In this document: in pieces, positions 42,502 through 51,703 of the stretch
Layout: the number at the start of each line of letters is the position of its first letter
Numbering within the stretch: the first letter of the stretch is position 1
Source: Clostridiales bacterium
GTDB taxonomy: Bacteria; Bacillota; Clostridia; Oscillospirales; Oscillospiraceae
Direction of reading: 5' to 3'
Length of the DNA stretch: 64,000 nucleotides
NCBI GenBank assembly: GCA_022772525.1
Contig: JALFAD010000059.1
Coordinates: 1-64,000 of the forward strand
Made by a program: the position numbers and the translations under genes
Notes under the pieces: generated by a model
What the model was told of the DNA's origin: nothing
The model's database searches: none
What the model saw: only the letters and a program-made list of their open reading frames with translations

Positions 42502-43326
42502 TCACTGCTGATTCAGGTAGTGATTCAGCGCGCCGCCGTAAAACAGGATGCTCAGGCAGCAGTACAGCCACAGCATTCCCAGCGCCACCGCGTAAATCGA
42601 CCCAAAAATGTTGGAATAGCTGTTGAAATTTTCCACGTAAATGGAGAAAAGGTCGGAAAACACCAGCCAGCCGATGGAGGACAAGATACCGCCCGGCAAA
42701 CTGTCCGCAAAGCGGTTGCGCTGGTTGGGCAGAACCATGAACATCAGCGTGAAAATCAGGCTCTGCAGAATTAACAGAAAGAAAAAGCGCAGATCAATCA
42801 GATCCATCAGAAAAATCACGACTCCGTTGTCCACCATGCTCAGCCAGCCCAGAAGGGTATTGCCGAACACGTGCAGAAACAATGTCAGCAGCAGCACCAG
42901 CCCAAAGAGGAAGGTATACACTACGCTGATGCCCCGGGTGTAGAGCCAGCCCCGATCCTCCCAAACGTCATACACCGCGTTCAGTCCCCGCAGCAGGCCG
43001 AACACGCCCCGGCTGGCAGACCACAGCGCCGTCAGAGCAGACAGGCCCAGCACCGTGCCGGTGGAATTGGCCCAGGTGCTGTAGACCAGCTCCTCCACCG
43101 TATCCGTCAGCGCATGGGGCAGGAAAGCGTCTATCAGCGCCACCAGTGTCTCCACCTGGATGCCCGTAAACCGCAGAATGCTCAGGAGCATCAGCAGCGC
43201 CGGGAAGACAGACAGAATGATAAAATATCCGGCATAGGCCGCGTGCAGCGGGATCTGTTTTTCCCGGATCGAGAGATATGCGTCCACGGCTTTTCCGATC
43301 AGACCGCCTTTGGGAATTTTACTCAT
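42502..43326 (-). CDS. YihY/BrkB family membrane protein
   Basis: AAYAGYFIILSVFPALLMLLSILRFTG, SRGVFGLLRGLNAVYDVWEDRGW. Confidence 0.92.
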   Translation of the reverse strand: MSKIPKGGLIGKAVDAYLSIREKQIPLHAAYAGYFIILSVFPALLMLLSILRFTGIQVETLVALIDAFLPHALTDTVEELVYSTWANSTGTVLGLSALTALWSASRGVFGLLRGLNAVYDVWEDRGWLYTRGISVVYTFLFGLVLLLTLFLHVFGNTLLGWLSMVDNGVVIFLMDLIDLRFFFLLILQSLIFTLMFMVLPNQRNRFADSLPGGILSSIGWLVFSDLFSIYVENFNSYSNIFGSIYAVALGMLWLYCCLSILFYGGALNHYLNQQ

Positions 43327-43420
43327 CCGATTCCCCCATTTCACGAAAAGGACACAGCCCGCCGCCTTCTTTGGCAGCGGGCTGACCGATTATCACGAAA
43401 TATGTGAAATTGAAACCAAT

Positions 43421-43581
43421 GGAAGCTCTGATGAAGCCGACAAGAGCTGGCAGCGGAAGATTTTGGCACAGGCGAAAGCTTGGAAAGCAGAGGAATACTT
43501 TGTGTATTTCCTGCTTTTCAAGCTGCGCGGCTGGGGCAAAAGATTCGCTGCCCAGCCGCAGGCGGTTTCGTCAGAGTTTCC
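43421..43581. repeat. ~160-bp foldback element, copy 1
   Basis: GGAAGCTCTGATGAAG...TTTCGTCAGAGTTTCC ends; nested inner stems. Confidence 0.85.
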
Positions 43582-43589
43582 ATAAAATA

Positions 43590-45221
43590 TTATTCCGCGG
43601 AAATCAGATAGTAGTACACCGGCTGACCGCCGCTGAGCAGATTTACGTCCGCATTGGGGCAGATGTCCGCGAAGATGTCCGCCGCCTTCTGGGCATGCTT
43701 CTCCTTCACGTCCTCGCCGTAGTAGATGGTGACGTACTCCTTGCCCTCGTCCCGAACCTTCTCCGCCAGAGATTTCAGCAGCACCTTTATGTCCCGGCTG
43801 GTGCCGAAGAGCTGGCTGCCGTAGAGGGCCAGATAATCGCCCTCGTGGATGTCGTAGCCGTCAAAGTCAGAGTTCCGGGCGGCGTAGGTGATCTGCATGG
43901 TGTCCACGGCGCCCAGCGCCTCGGTCAGCGCATCGGTATTCTCCTCCACACTGCCCTCGGGATTGAAGCCCAGCATGGCGGTGACGCCCTGGGGTACGGT
44001 TTTGGAGGGAATCACCACCACGTGCTTGGGAGTCAACGCATCCACCTGCTCTGCCGCCATGATGATGTTCTTGTTGTTGGGCAGGACGAATACGGTCTCC
44101 GCGGGAACACGGTTGACCGCCTCCAGAATATCCTGGGTGCTGGGGTTCATGGTCTGACCGCCGGAAATGATCTGGTCAACGCCCAGATTGAGGAACACAT
44201 CCGCAAGGCCCGCGCCGGCGCAGACGGAAACCACGCCCATAGCCTTTTCCGGCTCGGCAATCTTGGGCTCCTTCTCGCTTTCGGTCATGACCTTCTCGGT
44301 GTGCTGCAGACGCATATTCTCGATTTTCACGGTGACAAAGGAGCCGTAGGTCAGAGCCTCACTCAGCGCCTTGCCGGGATCGTTGGTATGCACGTGCACC
44401 TTGATGATCTCATCGTCGTCCACAAGCACCAGACTGTCGCCCAGCTGGCTGAGGAAGGCGCGCAAATCCTCGGGATTCTTGTCGTTCTCCCGGTCAATGA
44501 TGAACTCGGTGCAGTAGGTAAAGGTGATGTCCTCGGTGTTAAAGTCGGAGAAATCCGCCGCTTCCTTCACGGCGGTGCCTTCGCCGGCGCTCTCCAGAAC
44601 CACGTCCTCACCCTGCATGGAAGACAGCATGGCTTCCAGCGCGGTGACCCAGCCCTTGCCGCCGGCGTCCACGACGCCAGCCTTCTTCAAAACGGGATTC
44701 TGGTTCACGGTGTTGGCCAGCGCTGCCTTCGCTTCCTCAATGGCGGCTGCCTGAACGAACTCGATGAAGTTATTCTCCTGCGCCGCGTCCTGTGCCTTAG
44801 CGGCAGCCAGACGGGCCACGGTCAGAATGGTGCCCTCGGCGGGCTTCATAACCGCCTTGTAGGCGGCATCCACGCCCTCCTGCAGAGCTTCGGCCCACAG
44901 CACGCCGTCGCAGTACTCCAGCCCCTTCAGCTTCCGGGAAATGCCCCGGAACAGCAGGGACAGGATCACGCCGGAGTTACCCCGGGCGCCCCGCAGCATG
45001 GCGGAAGCGGCGATTTTCGCGGCAGTCCCCAGGTCCGGATCCTCCGCCTTGCGAAGGTCGGAAGCGGCGGCGTTGATGGTCATGGACATATTTGTGCCGG
45101 TGTCGCCGTCGGGAACCGGGAATACATTCAGCTCGTTCAAAGCCTGCTTATTGATCTCTATGGCAGCTGCCGCGCTGATAATCATTCTGCGCAGATCAGC
45201 GCCACCCACAGTTTGTTTCAA
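43590..45221 (-). CDS. DAK2-domain fatty acid kinase-like protein (FakA/YloV family)
   Basis: INKQALNELNVFPVPDGDTGTNMSMT, ARGNSGVILSLLFRG. Confidence 0.92.
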   Translation of the reverse strand: MKQTVGGADLRRMIISAAAAIEINKQALNELNVFPVPDGDTGTNMSMTINAAASDLRKAEDPDLGTAAKIAASAMLRGARGNSGVILSLLFRGISRKLKGLEYCDGVLWAEALQEGVDAAYKAVMKPAEGTILTVARLAAAKAQDAAQENNFIEFVQAAAIEEAKAALANTVNQNPVLKKAGVVDAGGKGWVTALEAMLSSMQGEDVVLESAGEGTAVKEAADFSDFNTEDITFTYCTEFIIDRENDKNPEDLRAFLSQLGDSLVLVDDDEIIKVHVHTNDPGKALSEALTYGSFVTVKIENMRLQHTEKVMTESEKEPKIAEPEKAMGVVSVCAGAGLADVFLNLGVDQIISGGQTMNPSTQDILEAVNRVPAETVFVLPNNKNIIMAAEQVDALTPKHVVVIPSKTVPQGVTAMLGFNPEGSVEENTDALTEALGAVDTMQITYAARNSDFDGYDIHEGDYLALYGSQLFGTSRDIKVLLKSLAEKVRDEGKEYVTIYYGEDVKEKHAQKAADIFADICPNADVNLLSGGQPVYYYLISAE

Positions 45222-45239
45222 TTTTTTTACCTCCGATAC

Positions 45240-45590
45240 TTAACCGATCATCATGGAATCGATATAGACATTCACTTCCCGCACCTCGGTACCGGTGCAC
45301 TCGGTGACCTGATGGCGCACTTCCTCAATGATGGATTCGCCCACAGCGTTCATGTTGACGTTATCCACCACAATGTGCAGATCGATGGAAATGGATCCGT
45401 CCTCATTGAACTGAACCTTGACACCCTTGCCCACAGACTCCTTGCGCAGCAGGTGATACACGCCGTCGGTCAGGCTGCGGGCAGCCATGCCCTTCACGCC
45501 GAAGCAGTTGGCGGCGGCGGTTCCCACGATATCGGTGTATACATTGGTGCTCACATTGACGCTACCGTTTTCATTCGCGTGACGTACCAT
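45240..45590 (-). CDS. Asp23/Gls24 family protein
   Basis: GVKGMAARSLTDG, VQFNEDGSISIDLHIVVDNVNMNAVGESIIEEVRHQVTECTGTEVREVNVYID. Confidence 0.9.
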   Translation of the reverse strand: MVRHANENGSVNVSTNVYTDIVGTAAANCFGVKGMAARSLTDGVYHLLRKESVGKGVKVQFNEDGSISIDLHIVVDNVNMNAVGESIIEEVRHQVTECTGTEVREVNVYIDSMMIG

Positions 45591-45615
45591 ATTTTACAAC
45601 CTCCAAAGTTTTAAG

Positions 45616-45712
45616 ATGGGAGATACCAGAGATACAGGATACATAGATACAAGATAATGTCCGCTTTCTGCCAGAATATCTTGTATCTTATATCTTGTAT
45701 CTCAGTATCTTT
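45616..45712. repeat. Low-complexity iterated inverted repeat (AGATAC / GTATCT)
   Basis: GAGATACCAGAGATACAGGATACATAGATACAAGATA ... TATCTTGTATCTTATATCTTGTATCTCAGTATCTTT. Confidence 0.85.
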
Positions 45713-45715
45713 CCG

Positions 45716-47278
45716 TTAGATCATGCTTGCTTCCCAGCAGGCGGGCGCTTCCAAACCCATCATCTTTACGATGGTGGGGGCCACGTTAGCAAGGCCGTAG
45801 TGACCATCCTTAATGACCCAGTCGTGGTCCTTATCATAGATGATGAAAGGAACGGGGTTCAGGGAATGGGCGGTGCGGACAGAGGTCTTGCCCTTCTTGG
45901 TCTCGGTCATCTGGTCGGCGTTGCCGTGGTCAGCCGTAATCAGGACAGTGTAGCCGTACTTGTCGGCGGCTTCCAGAATGGCCTTCAGGCCGTTATCCAC
46001 GCACTCCATGGCGTACACCACCGCCTCCATGACGCCAGTGTGGCCCACCATGTCGCCGTTGGGGTAATTGCAGCGCAGGAACTGAAATTTCTTGGAAGCC
46101 ATGTTGGCAACCATTTTCTCGGTGATCTCCTTAGACTTCATAGCGGGAGCCTGCTCGAAGGGGATGACATCGGAGGGCACTTCCTCGTAGACTTCCAGAT
46201 TCTCGTCCACCTTGCCGGAGCGGTTACCATTCCAGAAGTAGGTGACGTGACCGTACTTCTGGGTCTCGGACAGGGCGTACTCGTGGATGCCGGCCTTGCA
46301 CAGCACCTCGGTTAGGGTGTTGGTAATGACGGGGGGCTGCACCAGATAGTGCTCAGGGATATTCAGGTCGCCGTCGTACTGCAGCATACCGGCAAACTTC
46401 ACGCCGGTGTAGTCGCCCCGGTCGAACTTGTCAAAGTCCTTGCGGTCGAAAGCCAGAGAGATTTCCTGCGCCCGGTCGCCCCGGAAGTTAAAGAGAATCA
46501 CGCTGTCGCCGTTGGCAATTTTCGCCACAGGCTCGCCGTTCCGGGCGATGACGAAAGCGGGCAGGTCCTGATCGATGCAGCCGATCTCGGCCCGGTAGGT
46601 TTCGATAGCCTCCCTGGCGGAAGCGAACATCCGGCCCTGACCCTGCACATGGGTGCGCCAACCCTTCTCCACCATGGCCCAGTTGGCTTCGTAACGGTCC
46701 ATGGTGATCTGCATACGGCCGCCGCCGGAGGCGATGGCGTAGTCGCAGCCGTCGGTGCTGAGCTCGGTCAGCACCTTCTCCAGCATCTCCACGTACTCCA
46801 AAGCGGAGGTGGCGGGCACGTCACGACCGTCCAGCAGGATGTGGCAGTAGGCCTTCTTCACACCCTCAGCGTGGGCCTGCCGCAGCAGGGCGATCAGGTG
46901 GTGGATATTGGAGTGGACGTTGCCGTCGGACAGCAGGCCCAGGAAGTGCATAGCCTTCCCGGTCAGGGCATTGGCAACCAGATCCTTCCAGGTTTCAGAA
47001 GCGTACAAAGCGCCATTTTCGATGGACTCGCCCACCAGTTTGGCGCCCTGAGAGTAGACCTGACCACAGCCCAGCGCGTTGTGACCGACCTCAGAATTGC
47101 CCATATCCTCATCGCTGGGCAGGCCGACGGCGGTGCCGTGGGCTTTCAGGTAAGTATGGGGGCAGGTTTCCAGCAGCATATCCAGCGTAGGAGTCTTTGC
47201 AACCGCGACCGCGTCGCCGCTGCCGCCGTCACCCTTACCAACGCCGTCCATAATGACCAGTACAATCGGTTTTTCCAT
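45716..47278 (-). CDS. gpmI: 2,3-bisphosphoglycerate-independent phosphoglycerate mutase
   Basis: MEKPIVLVIMDGVGKGD, MGNSEVGHNALGCGQVYSQGAK, LITADHGNADQM. Confidence 0.96.
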   Translation of the reverse strand: MEKPIVLVIMDGVGKGDGGSGDAVAVAKTPTLDMLLETCPHTYLKAHGTAVGLPSDEDMGNSEVGHNALGCGQVYSQGAKLVGESIENGALYASETWKDLVANALTGKAMHFLGLLSDGNVHSNIHHLIALLRQAHAEGVKKAYCHILLDGRDVPATSALEYVEMLEKVLTELSTDGCDYAIASGGGRMQITMDRYEANWAMVEKGWRTHVQGQGRMFASAREAIETYRAEIGCIDQDLPAFVIARNGEPVAKIANGDSVILFNFRGDRAQEISLAFDRKDFDKFDRGDYTGVKFAGMLQYDGDLNIPEHYLVQPPVITNTLTEVLCKAGIHEYALSETQKYGHVTYFWNGNRSGKVDENLEVYEEVPSDVIPFEQAPAMKSKEITEKMVANMASKKFQFLRCNYPNGDMVGHTGVMEAVVYAMECVDNGLKAILEAADKYGYTVLITADHGNADQMTETKKGKTSVRTAHSLNPVPFIIYDKDHDWVIKDGHYGLANVAPTIVKMMGLEAPACWEASMI

Positions 47279-47458
47279 AATGTTTAACCTCCAAAAGCGA
47301 GTTTTCGCGCAGTTTTGCATTTTATTAGTCTCCTTATTTTACATCATATTGACGCAAGTTACAACTACTTTTTTATTTTTTCCGTTCCGAACAAAAAAAC
47401 TCCCGGGATCCTCACAAAATGGGTGATTTTCCCGGAAGTTGTTAAAAATATTTTAAGC

Positions 47459-47612
47459 AGGGCTTCCCCTTTGGGGAAGCTGGCAAAAATCTTTGATTCT
47501 TGACTGAAGCGGGCAGAGATCGTCCGAAAACAAAACGCACTCCGGCAAGTTCGTACTGGGATTACCTCTTCCAGCAGCCCTTCGGGCTGCTACCTTCCCC
47601 AAAGGGGAAGGC
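47459..47612. repeat. DUF559-less copy of the hairpin-module element
   Basis: Left GCTTCCCCTTTGGGGAAGCTGGC; right ACCTCTTCCAGCAGCCCTTCGGGCTGCTACCTTCCCCAAAGGGGAAGGC. Confidence 0.75.
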
Positions 47613-47618
47613 ATTTTA

Positions 47619-48596
47619 TCAATACCGTCCCTTGCGGCTGACGCCCCGGAAGATCATGGTGCCTGCCAGCAGCATGGTCAGCACGCCGGCAATAATGACC
47701 ATGCCGATCCAGCCGTCGCCCCCCACCTTCTCCACCGGGTTCACAGGTTCGGTTGCCTCGGTGGTTTCTTCCGTAGTTTCGACCGTGGTTTCCTCCGTGG
47801 TGGCTTCGGTGGTGGGCTCCGTTGTTTCCTCGGTAGTAGGAACGGTGGTCGCTTCCGTAGTCTCCGGCACGGTGGTGGGCGGCACCGTTGCTTCCTCCGT
47901 GGCTTCCGTCTCCGCAAGCGCCGCCACAGCCGCTTCTGCCGCTTCCGTTTCTTCCTCAGTTTCCTCCGTGGAATCCACTTCTACCGTTGTTTTGGTGTCC
48001 TTCACCGGCAGGTTGTCGGGGTCAAAGTTGCCCATCATGATGCCCAAATTGCCGCCGTAGCTGCTGATCAGGCTGGAAGTATACTCACTGGGCCAGGGGT
48101 TATTGGTGGGGAAAAACACGGCGATGTAGTTGCCCGTCCACAGGCAGCTGTCATTGAACCGGGGCATCCCCCCGTCGCAGTACACATATTTCAGGCTATC
48201 ACAGCCCCGGAAAGACTGGGCGCCAAAGCTGCGGAAGGTAGCAGGCAGGTGGATGTACTCGATATCCTCGCAGCCATAGAAGGCCTTTTCTCCGATCTCC
48301 ACCAGTGCGTCGCCAAAATCCACGGTCTCCAGCCGGTCACAGCCGGAGAAATTCTCTTTGCCGACTTTGGTCACGCCGCCCTCCAGCACCACATGGTCGA
48401 TCTTTGTCTTGTAGTCCGCCCAAGGGCAGCCGTCCTCCATGTCACCGCTGCCGGTGACGGTGAGGGTATAATTCTCCAGCTTCCAGGTCAGCCCCTCGCC
48501 GCAGCTGCCGCTGGCGCTGACCGCTCCCGCTGCGGGGGCCAGCAGCATGAGCAGCAGACCTACCAGCAGAAGATTCATAATCCATCTTTTTTTCAT
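47619..48596 (-). CDS. Secreted BspA-type leucine-rich repeat protein with Thr/Glu-rich stalk and C-terminal TM anchor
   Basis: Signal peptide; CDRLETVDFGDALVEIGEKAFYGCEDIEYIHLPATFRSFGAQSFRGCDSLKYV; TTEETTEPTTEATTEETTVETTEETTEATEP; C-terminal TM. Confidence 0.85.
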   Translation of the reverse strand: MKKRWIMNLLLVGLLLMLLAPAAGAVSASGSCGEGLTWKLENYTLTVTGSGDMEDGCPWADYKTKIDHVVLEGGVTKVGKENFSGCDRLETVDFGDALVEIGEKAFYGCEDIEYIHLPATFRSFGAQSFRGCDSLKYVYCDGGMPRFNDSCLWTGNYIAVFFPTNNPWPSEYTSSLISSYGGNLGIMMGNFDPDNLPVKDTKTTVEVDSTEETEEETEAAEAAVAALAETEATEEATVPPTTVPETTEATTVPTTEETTEPTTEATTEETTVETTEETTEATEPVNPVEKVGGDGWIGMVIIAGVLTMLLAGTMIFRGVSRKGRY

Positions 48597-48625
48597 GGGT
48601 TTCATCCTTTCTTTCAGGAAAATGC

Positions 48626-50674
48626 TCAATTCATCGTTCCCTCGGAACGGGCAAACAATTCTCCGATCCGCTCCCGCAGAGCGTTCGCCTCCGGGGTATC
48701 CTCGGCGCCGTGCTCCTCGATCCACCGGGCCGAGGCGGTCTGGGCCTCCTTCAGCGTCGTGAGGTCACAACTCAGATCCGCCACCCGGAAGGCGGGCAGC
48801 CCCGACTGCCGGGAACCAAAAAAGTCGCCGGGGCCGCGGAGCTTCAGGTCCTCCTCCGCAATCTTGAAGCCGTCTGTAGTTTTGCACAGGGCTTTCAGCC
48901 GCTGCAGAGTCTCTGGGTTCCGGTTGCGGGTGGTGAGGATGCAGTAGCTTTTCGCCTTGCCCCGGCCTACCCGGCCCCGCAGCTGGTGCAGCTGGCTCAG
49001 GCCAAACCGGTCGGCGTCCTCAATGACCATCAGAGTGGCGTTGGGCACATCCACCCCTACCTCGATCACTGTCGTAGCCACCATCACATCCGCCTCGCCC
49101 CGGGCGAAGGACGCCATGGCGGTTTCCTTTTCCGCGCCCTTCATCTGCCCATGGAGCAGAGCAATCCGCAGATCGGGGAAAACCGTCTGCTGTAGGGTTT
49201 CCGCCCAAGCGGAGGCCGCCTTCACCCCCAGCTCCTGATTTTCCTCCACCGCCGGGCAGACCACGAAGCACTGATGTCCCTCCCTGACCTGCTTGCGGAT
49301 AAAGGCGTTGATGCGGGGGCGGTAGCTCTCCCCCACAAGGAATGTGTCCACCGTTTCTCTGCCGGGGGGCAGCTCGTCTAAGATCGACACGTCCAAATCG
49401 CCGTACATTAAAAGCGCCAGGGTTCTGGGGATGGGGGTCGCAGACATGACCAGCAGATGGGGGTCTTCCCCTTTCGCCGGCAGCTTCGACCGCTGGGCCA
49501 CGCCGAAGCGGTGCTGCTCGTCGGCAATCACCAGCCCCAAATCCAGAAACTGGGTGGCGTCCGTCAGCAGTGCGTGGGTGCCCACGATCACTGCGGTCTG
49601 TCCGGAAGACAGCCGCTCCCGCACCTCCCGCTTCTGCTTTGGAGTCATGGAACCGGTAAGAAGGTCAACGGACACTCCCAGTGGGTCAAACAGCTTTTTC
49701 AGGGAGGCGTAATGCTGCTCGGCGAGGATTTCCGTGGGGGCCATCAGGGCGGTCTGTTTTCCGTTGTTCGCCGCGCAGAAAGCGGCGGCAGCCGCCACCA
49801 TGGTCTTGCCGCTGCCCACGTCTCCCTGCACCAGCCGGTTCATGGGCGCGCCTCTGCCAAAATCCGACAGAATCTCTTCAATCGCCCGCTGCTGGGCGCC
49901 GGTGAGGGTAAAGGGCAGCGCGCCATAAAAGGGCTTCATGTTCAAATTCGTGTAAGGAGCCGTTTTTTTCTCCGCCCGGGATGCCCGCATCAGGGAAAGC
50001 CCAGCGGAAAACACGAAGAACTCCTCAAAAATCAGCCGCTTTTTCGCCTGCTGAGCCTGCTCCATATTCTTTGGCTGATGGATGGCGAAATAGGCCTCTT
50101 TTGCAGGCAGAATATCATACGCCCGCCGTACAGGCTCTGGCAGAATCTCCGCCGGCGGGTCACAGACCGCCAGTGCCTGAGCGATGGTTTTCAGCATGAC
50201 TCCGTTGCTCAGCCCCGCCGTCAGCGGATAGATGGGCAGAATTCTTCGGGTGGTAATACCCGGGGTCTCCGGCGATTCAAAAACCGGATTCGTCATATTG
50301 TAGCCCACGAAATCCCCGCTGACCACACCGTAAAATATGTACTCTTTTCCGTATTGCAGCTGTTCCGCCGCAAAGCGGTTGTTGAAAAAGGTCACGTTCA
50401 GCCGCCCGGAGGTATCCGCCAGCTGCACCTTGGTCATATCCAGCCCTTTGCGGATGTGGGCGGTTCTGGGGGTGTTCATCACCATGGCCTTGAAGCAGGC
50501 TGGCACATCCGGGGTCAGCGACCCGATGGGCACCAGCCGGGTCCGGTCCTCATAGCCCCGGGGAAAGTGGCAGATCAGGTCGCCCAGCGTAAAAATATTC
50601 AGATTGGCAAATTGCTTTGCCCGGGCCTCGCCGACCCCCTTGAGGATCGTCACCGGGTCCTTGAGCCGCGCCAT
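48626..50674 (-). CDS. recG: ATP-dependent DNA helicase RecG
   Basis: RLVQGDVGSGKTMVAAAAA, HQLRGRVGRGKAKSYCIL. Confidence 0.97.
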   Translation of the reverse strand: MARLKDPVTILKGVGEARAKQFANLNIFTLGDLICHFPRGYEDRTRLVPIGSLTPDVPACFKAMVMNTPRTAHIRKGLDMTKVQLADTSGRLNVTFFNNRFAAEQLQYGKEYIFYGVVSGDFVGYNMTNPVFESPETPGITTRRILPIYPLTAGLSNGVMLKTIAQALAVCDPPAEILPEPVRRAYDILPAKEAYFAIHQPKNMEQAQQAKKRLIFEEFFVFSAGLSLMRASRAEKKTAPYTNLNMKPFYGALPFTLTGAQQRAIEEILSDFGRGAPMNRLVQGDVGSGKTMVAAAAAFCAANNGKQTALMAPTEILAEQHYASLKKLFDPLGVSVDLLTGSMTPKQKREVRERLSSGQTAVIVGTHALLTDATQFLDLGLVIADEQHRFGVAQRSKLPAKGEDPHLLVMSATPIPRTLALLMYGDLDVSILDELPPGRETVDTFLVGESYRPRINAFIRKQVREGHQCFVVCPAVEENQELGVKAASAWAETLQQTVFPDLRIALLHGQMKGAEKETAMASFARGEADVMVATTVIEVGVDVPNATLMVIEDADRFGLSQLHQLRGRVGRGKAKSYCILTTRNRNPETLQRLKALCKTTDGFKIAEEDLKLRGPGDFFGSRQSGLPAFRVADLSCDLTTLKEAQTASARWIEEHGAEDTPEANALRERIGELFARSEGTMN

Positions 50675-50787
50675 GACCACACCGCCTTAAATATCAACTA
50701 ACAGTAACATTATAACCCCGCTGCCGCCAGAAAGCAACGAAATTCTTCCACGTGTTTTCGACAGGCTTCGAAACGAATGGCATGAAA

Positions 50788-50820
50788 AAACTCCCTCCAG
50801 AAAAACGGGAGGGAGATATT
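50788..50820 (-). terminator. Terminator of rpsT
   Basis: CTCCCTCC-AGAAAAAC-GGGAGGGAG. Confidence 0.8.
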
Positions 50821-50830
50821 TTCAGAGAAA

Positions 50831-51094
50831 TCAGGCCAGCTTGTTCAGCTGCAGCGTCATGCTGCTCTTCTTGCGGGCAGCGTTGTTCTTGTGCAGCAGG
50901 CCCTTGACAACAGCCTGATCCACAGCCTTGACAGCCACCTTGTAGGCGGCCTCGGCAGCAGCCTTGTCACCGGACACCACAGCGGCGTTGAACTTCTTCA
51001 GGTCGGTCTTCAGCTCAGACTTGTTGGCCTTGTTCTTCTCGTAAGCAATCTTGGAAGAAAGGACATCCTTCTTGGAGGACTTGATGTTGGGCAT
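50831..51094 (-). CDS. rpsT: 30S ribosomal protein S20
   Basis: MPNIKSSKKDVLSSKIAYEKNKANKSELKTDLKKFN...GLLHKNNAARKKSSMTLQLNKLA. Confidence 0.96.
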   Translation of the reverse strand: MPNIKSSKKDVLSSKIAYEKNKANKSELKTDLKKFNAAVVSGDKAAAEAAYKVAVKAVDQAVVKGLLHKNNAARKKSSMTLQLNKLA

Positions 51095-51240
51095 GGATTT
51101 CACCTCCTTGTGTTAGCTTTCCATACAGACACACATTATAGCGTCTTTTCAAGACAAAATCAACCCCCTTTTTGAATTTTTTTCCCATTGCCGGGACGGG
51201 CCGGTTTTCCCGTCCGGCGGGATGCCTGTCAAGCCCCAAA

Positions 51241-51460
51241 TTTTGCACAAAGAAAACGCCTTGGTAAAAATCCACCACAACCGAAAAAGTGGGTTTTTCC
51301 CGGCATGACCGGTTCCGTCTTATGTCAACCGGAAATGAATATCCACAATCTCCCCTTCCTGTGGAAAACTCCTGTGGATAAACATGTGGAGAATGTGGAA
51401 AACTTTGAGTTATCAACAGGTATCCCGCCACTTTTGTTTTCCACCATCTCCTGTGGAAAG
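51241..51460. other. DnaA-box cluster between divergent rpsT and sigG
   Basis: TTTTGCACA 51241; ATATCCACA 51339; TGTGGAAAA 51360; TGTGGATAA 51373; TGTGGAGAA 51385; TGTGGAAAA 51394; TTATCAACA 51410; TTTTCCACC ~51437; TGTGGAAAG 51452; AT-rich tract at ~51535-51600. Confidence 0.7.
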
Positions 51461-51703
51461 CCTGCATATGTATTTGCATATCGCCGTCCGGTGGTTGCAA
51501 ACGCCCGCGTTACGTCACCGCGATGGAGGTCCGTTTTTTCTTCAAAAAATCTTAAAAAAGTTTACAATCCGTAAAATTTACGTGTCACACTTTGTTACCA
51601 TCCTTCTGCACGCCCCGAAAATTTGTGAAAAACCGCCAAAGATCCTTCCGTATCTTTTCCCGGCAACCGGGCATACTGAGCGTAGACGCCGCAGGAAATC
51701 TCA

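Noticed and set aside
43404-45614. 736-aa plus-strand ORF opposite the DAK2 gene
   Set aside because: Antisense shadow ORF; overlaps the foldback repeat and well-supported minus-strand genes.
47740-47990. Thr/Glu/Val repeat tract as a minisatellite element
   Set aside because: In frame within the LRR protein it encodes a TTEETTEPTTEATTEE stalk, a common surface-protein linker.
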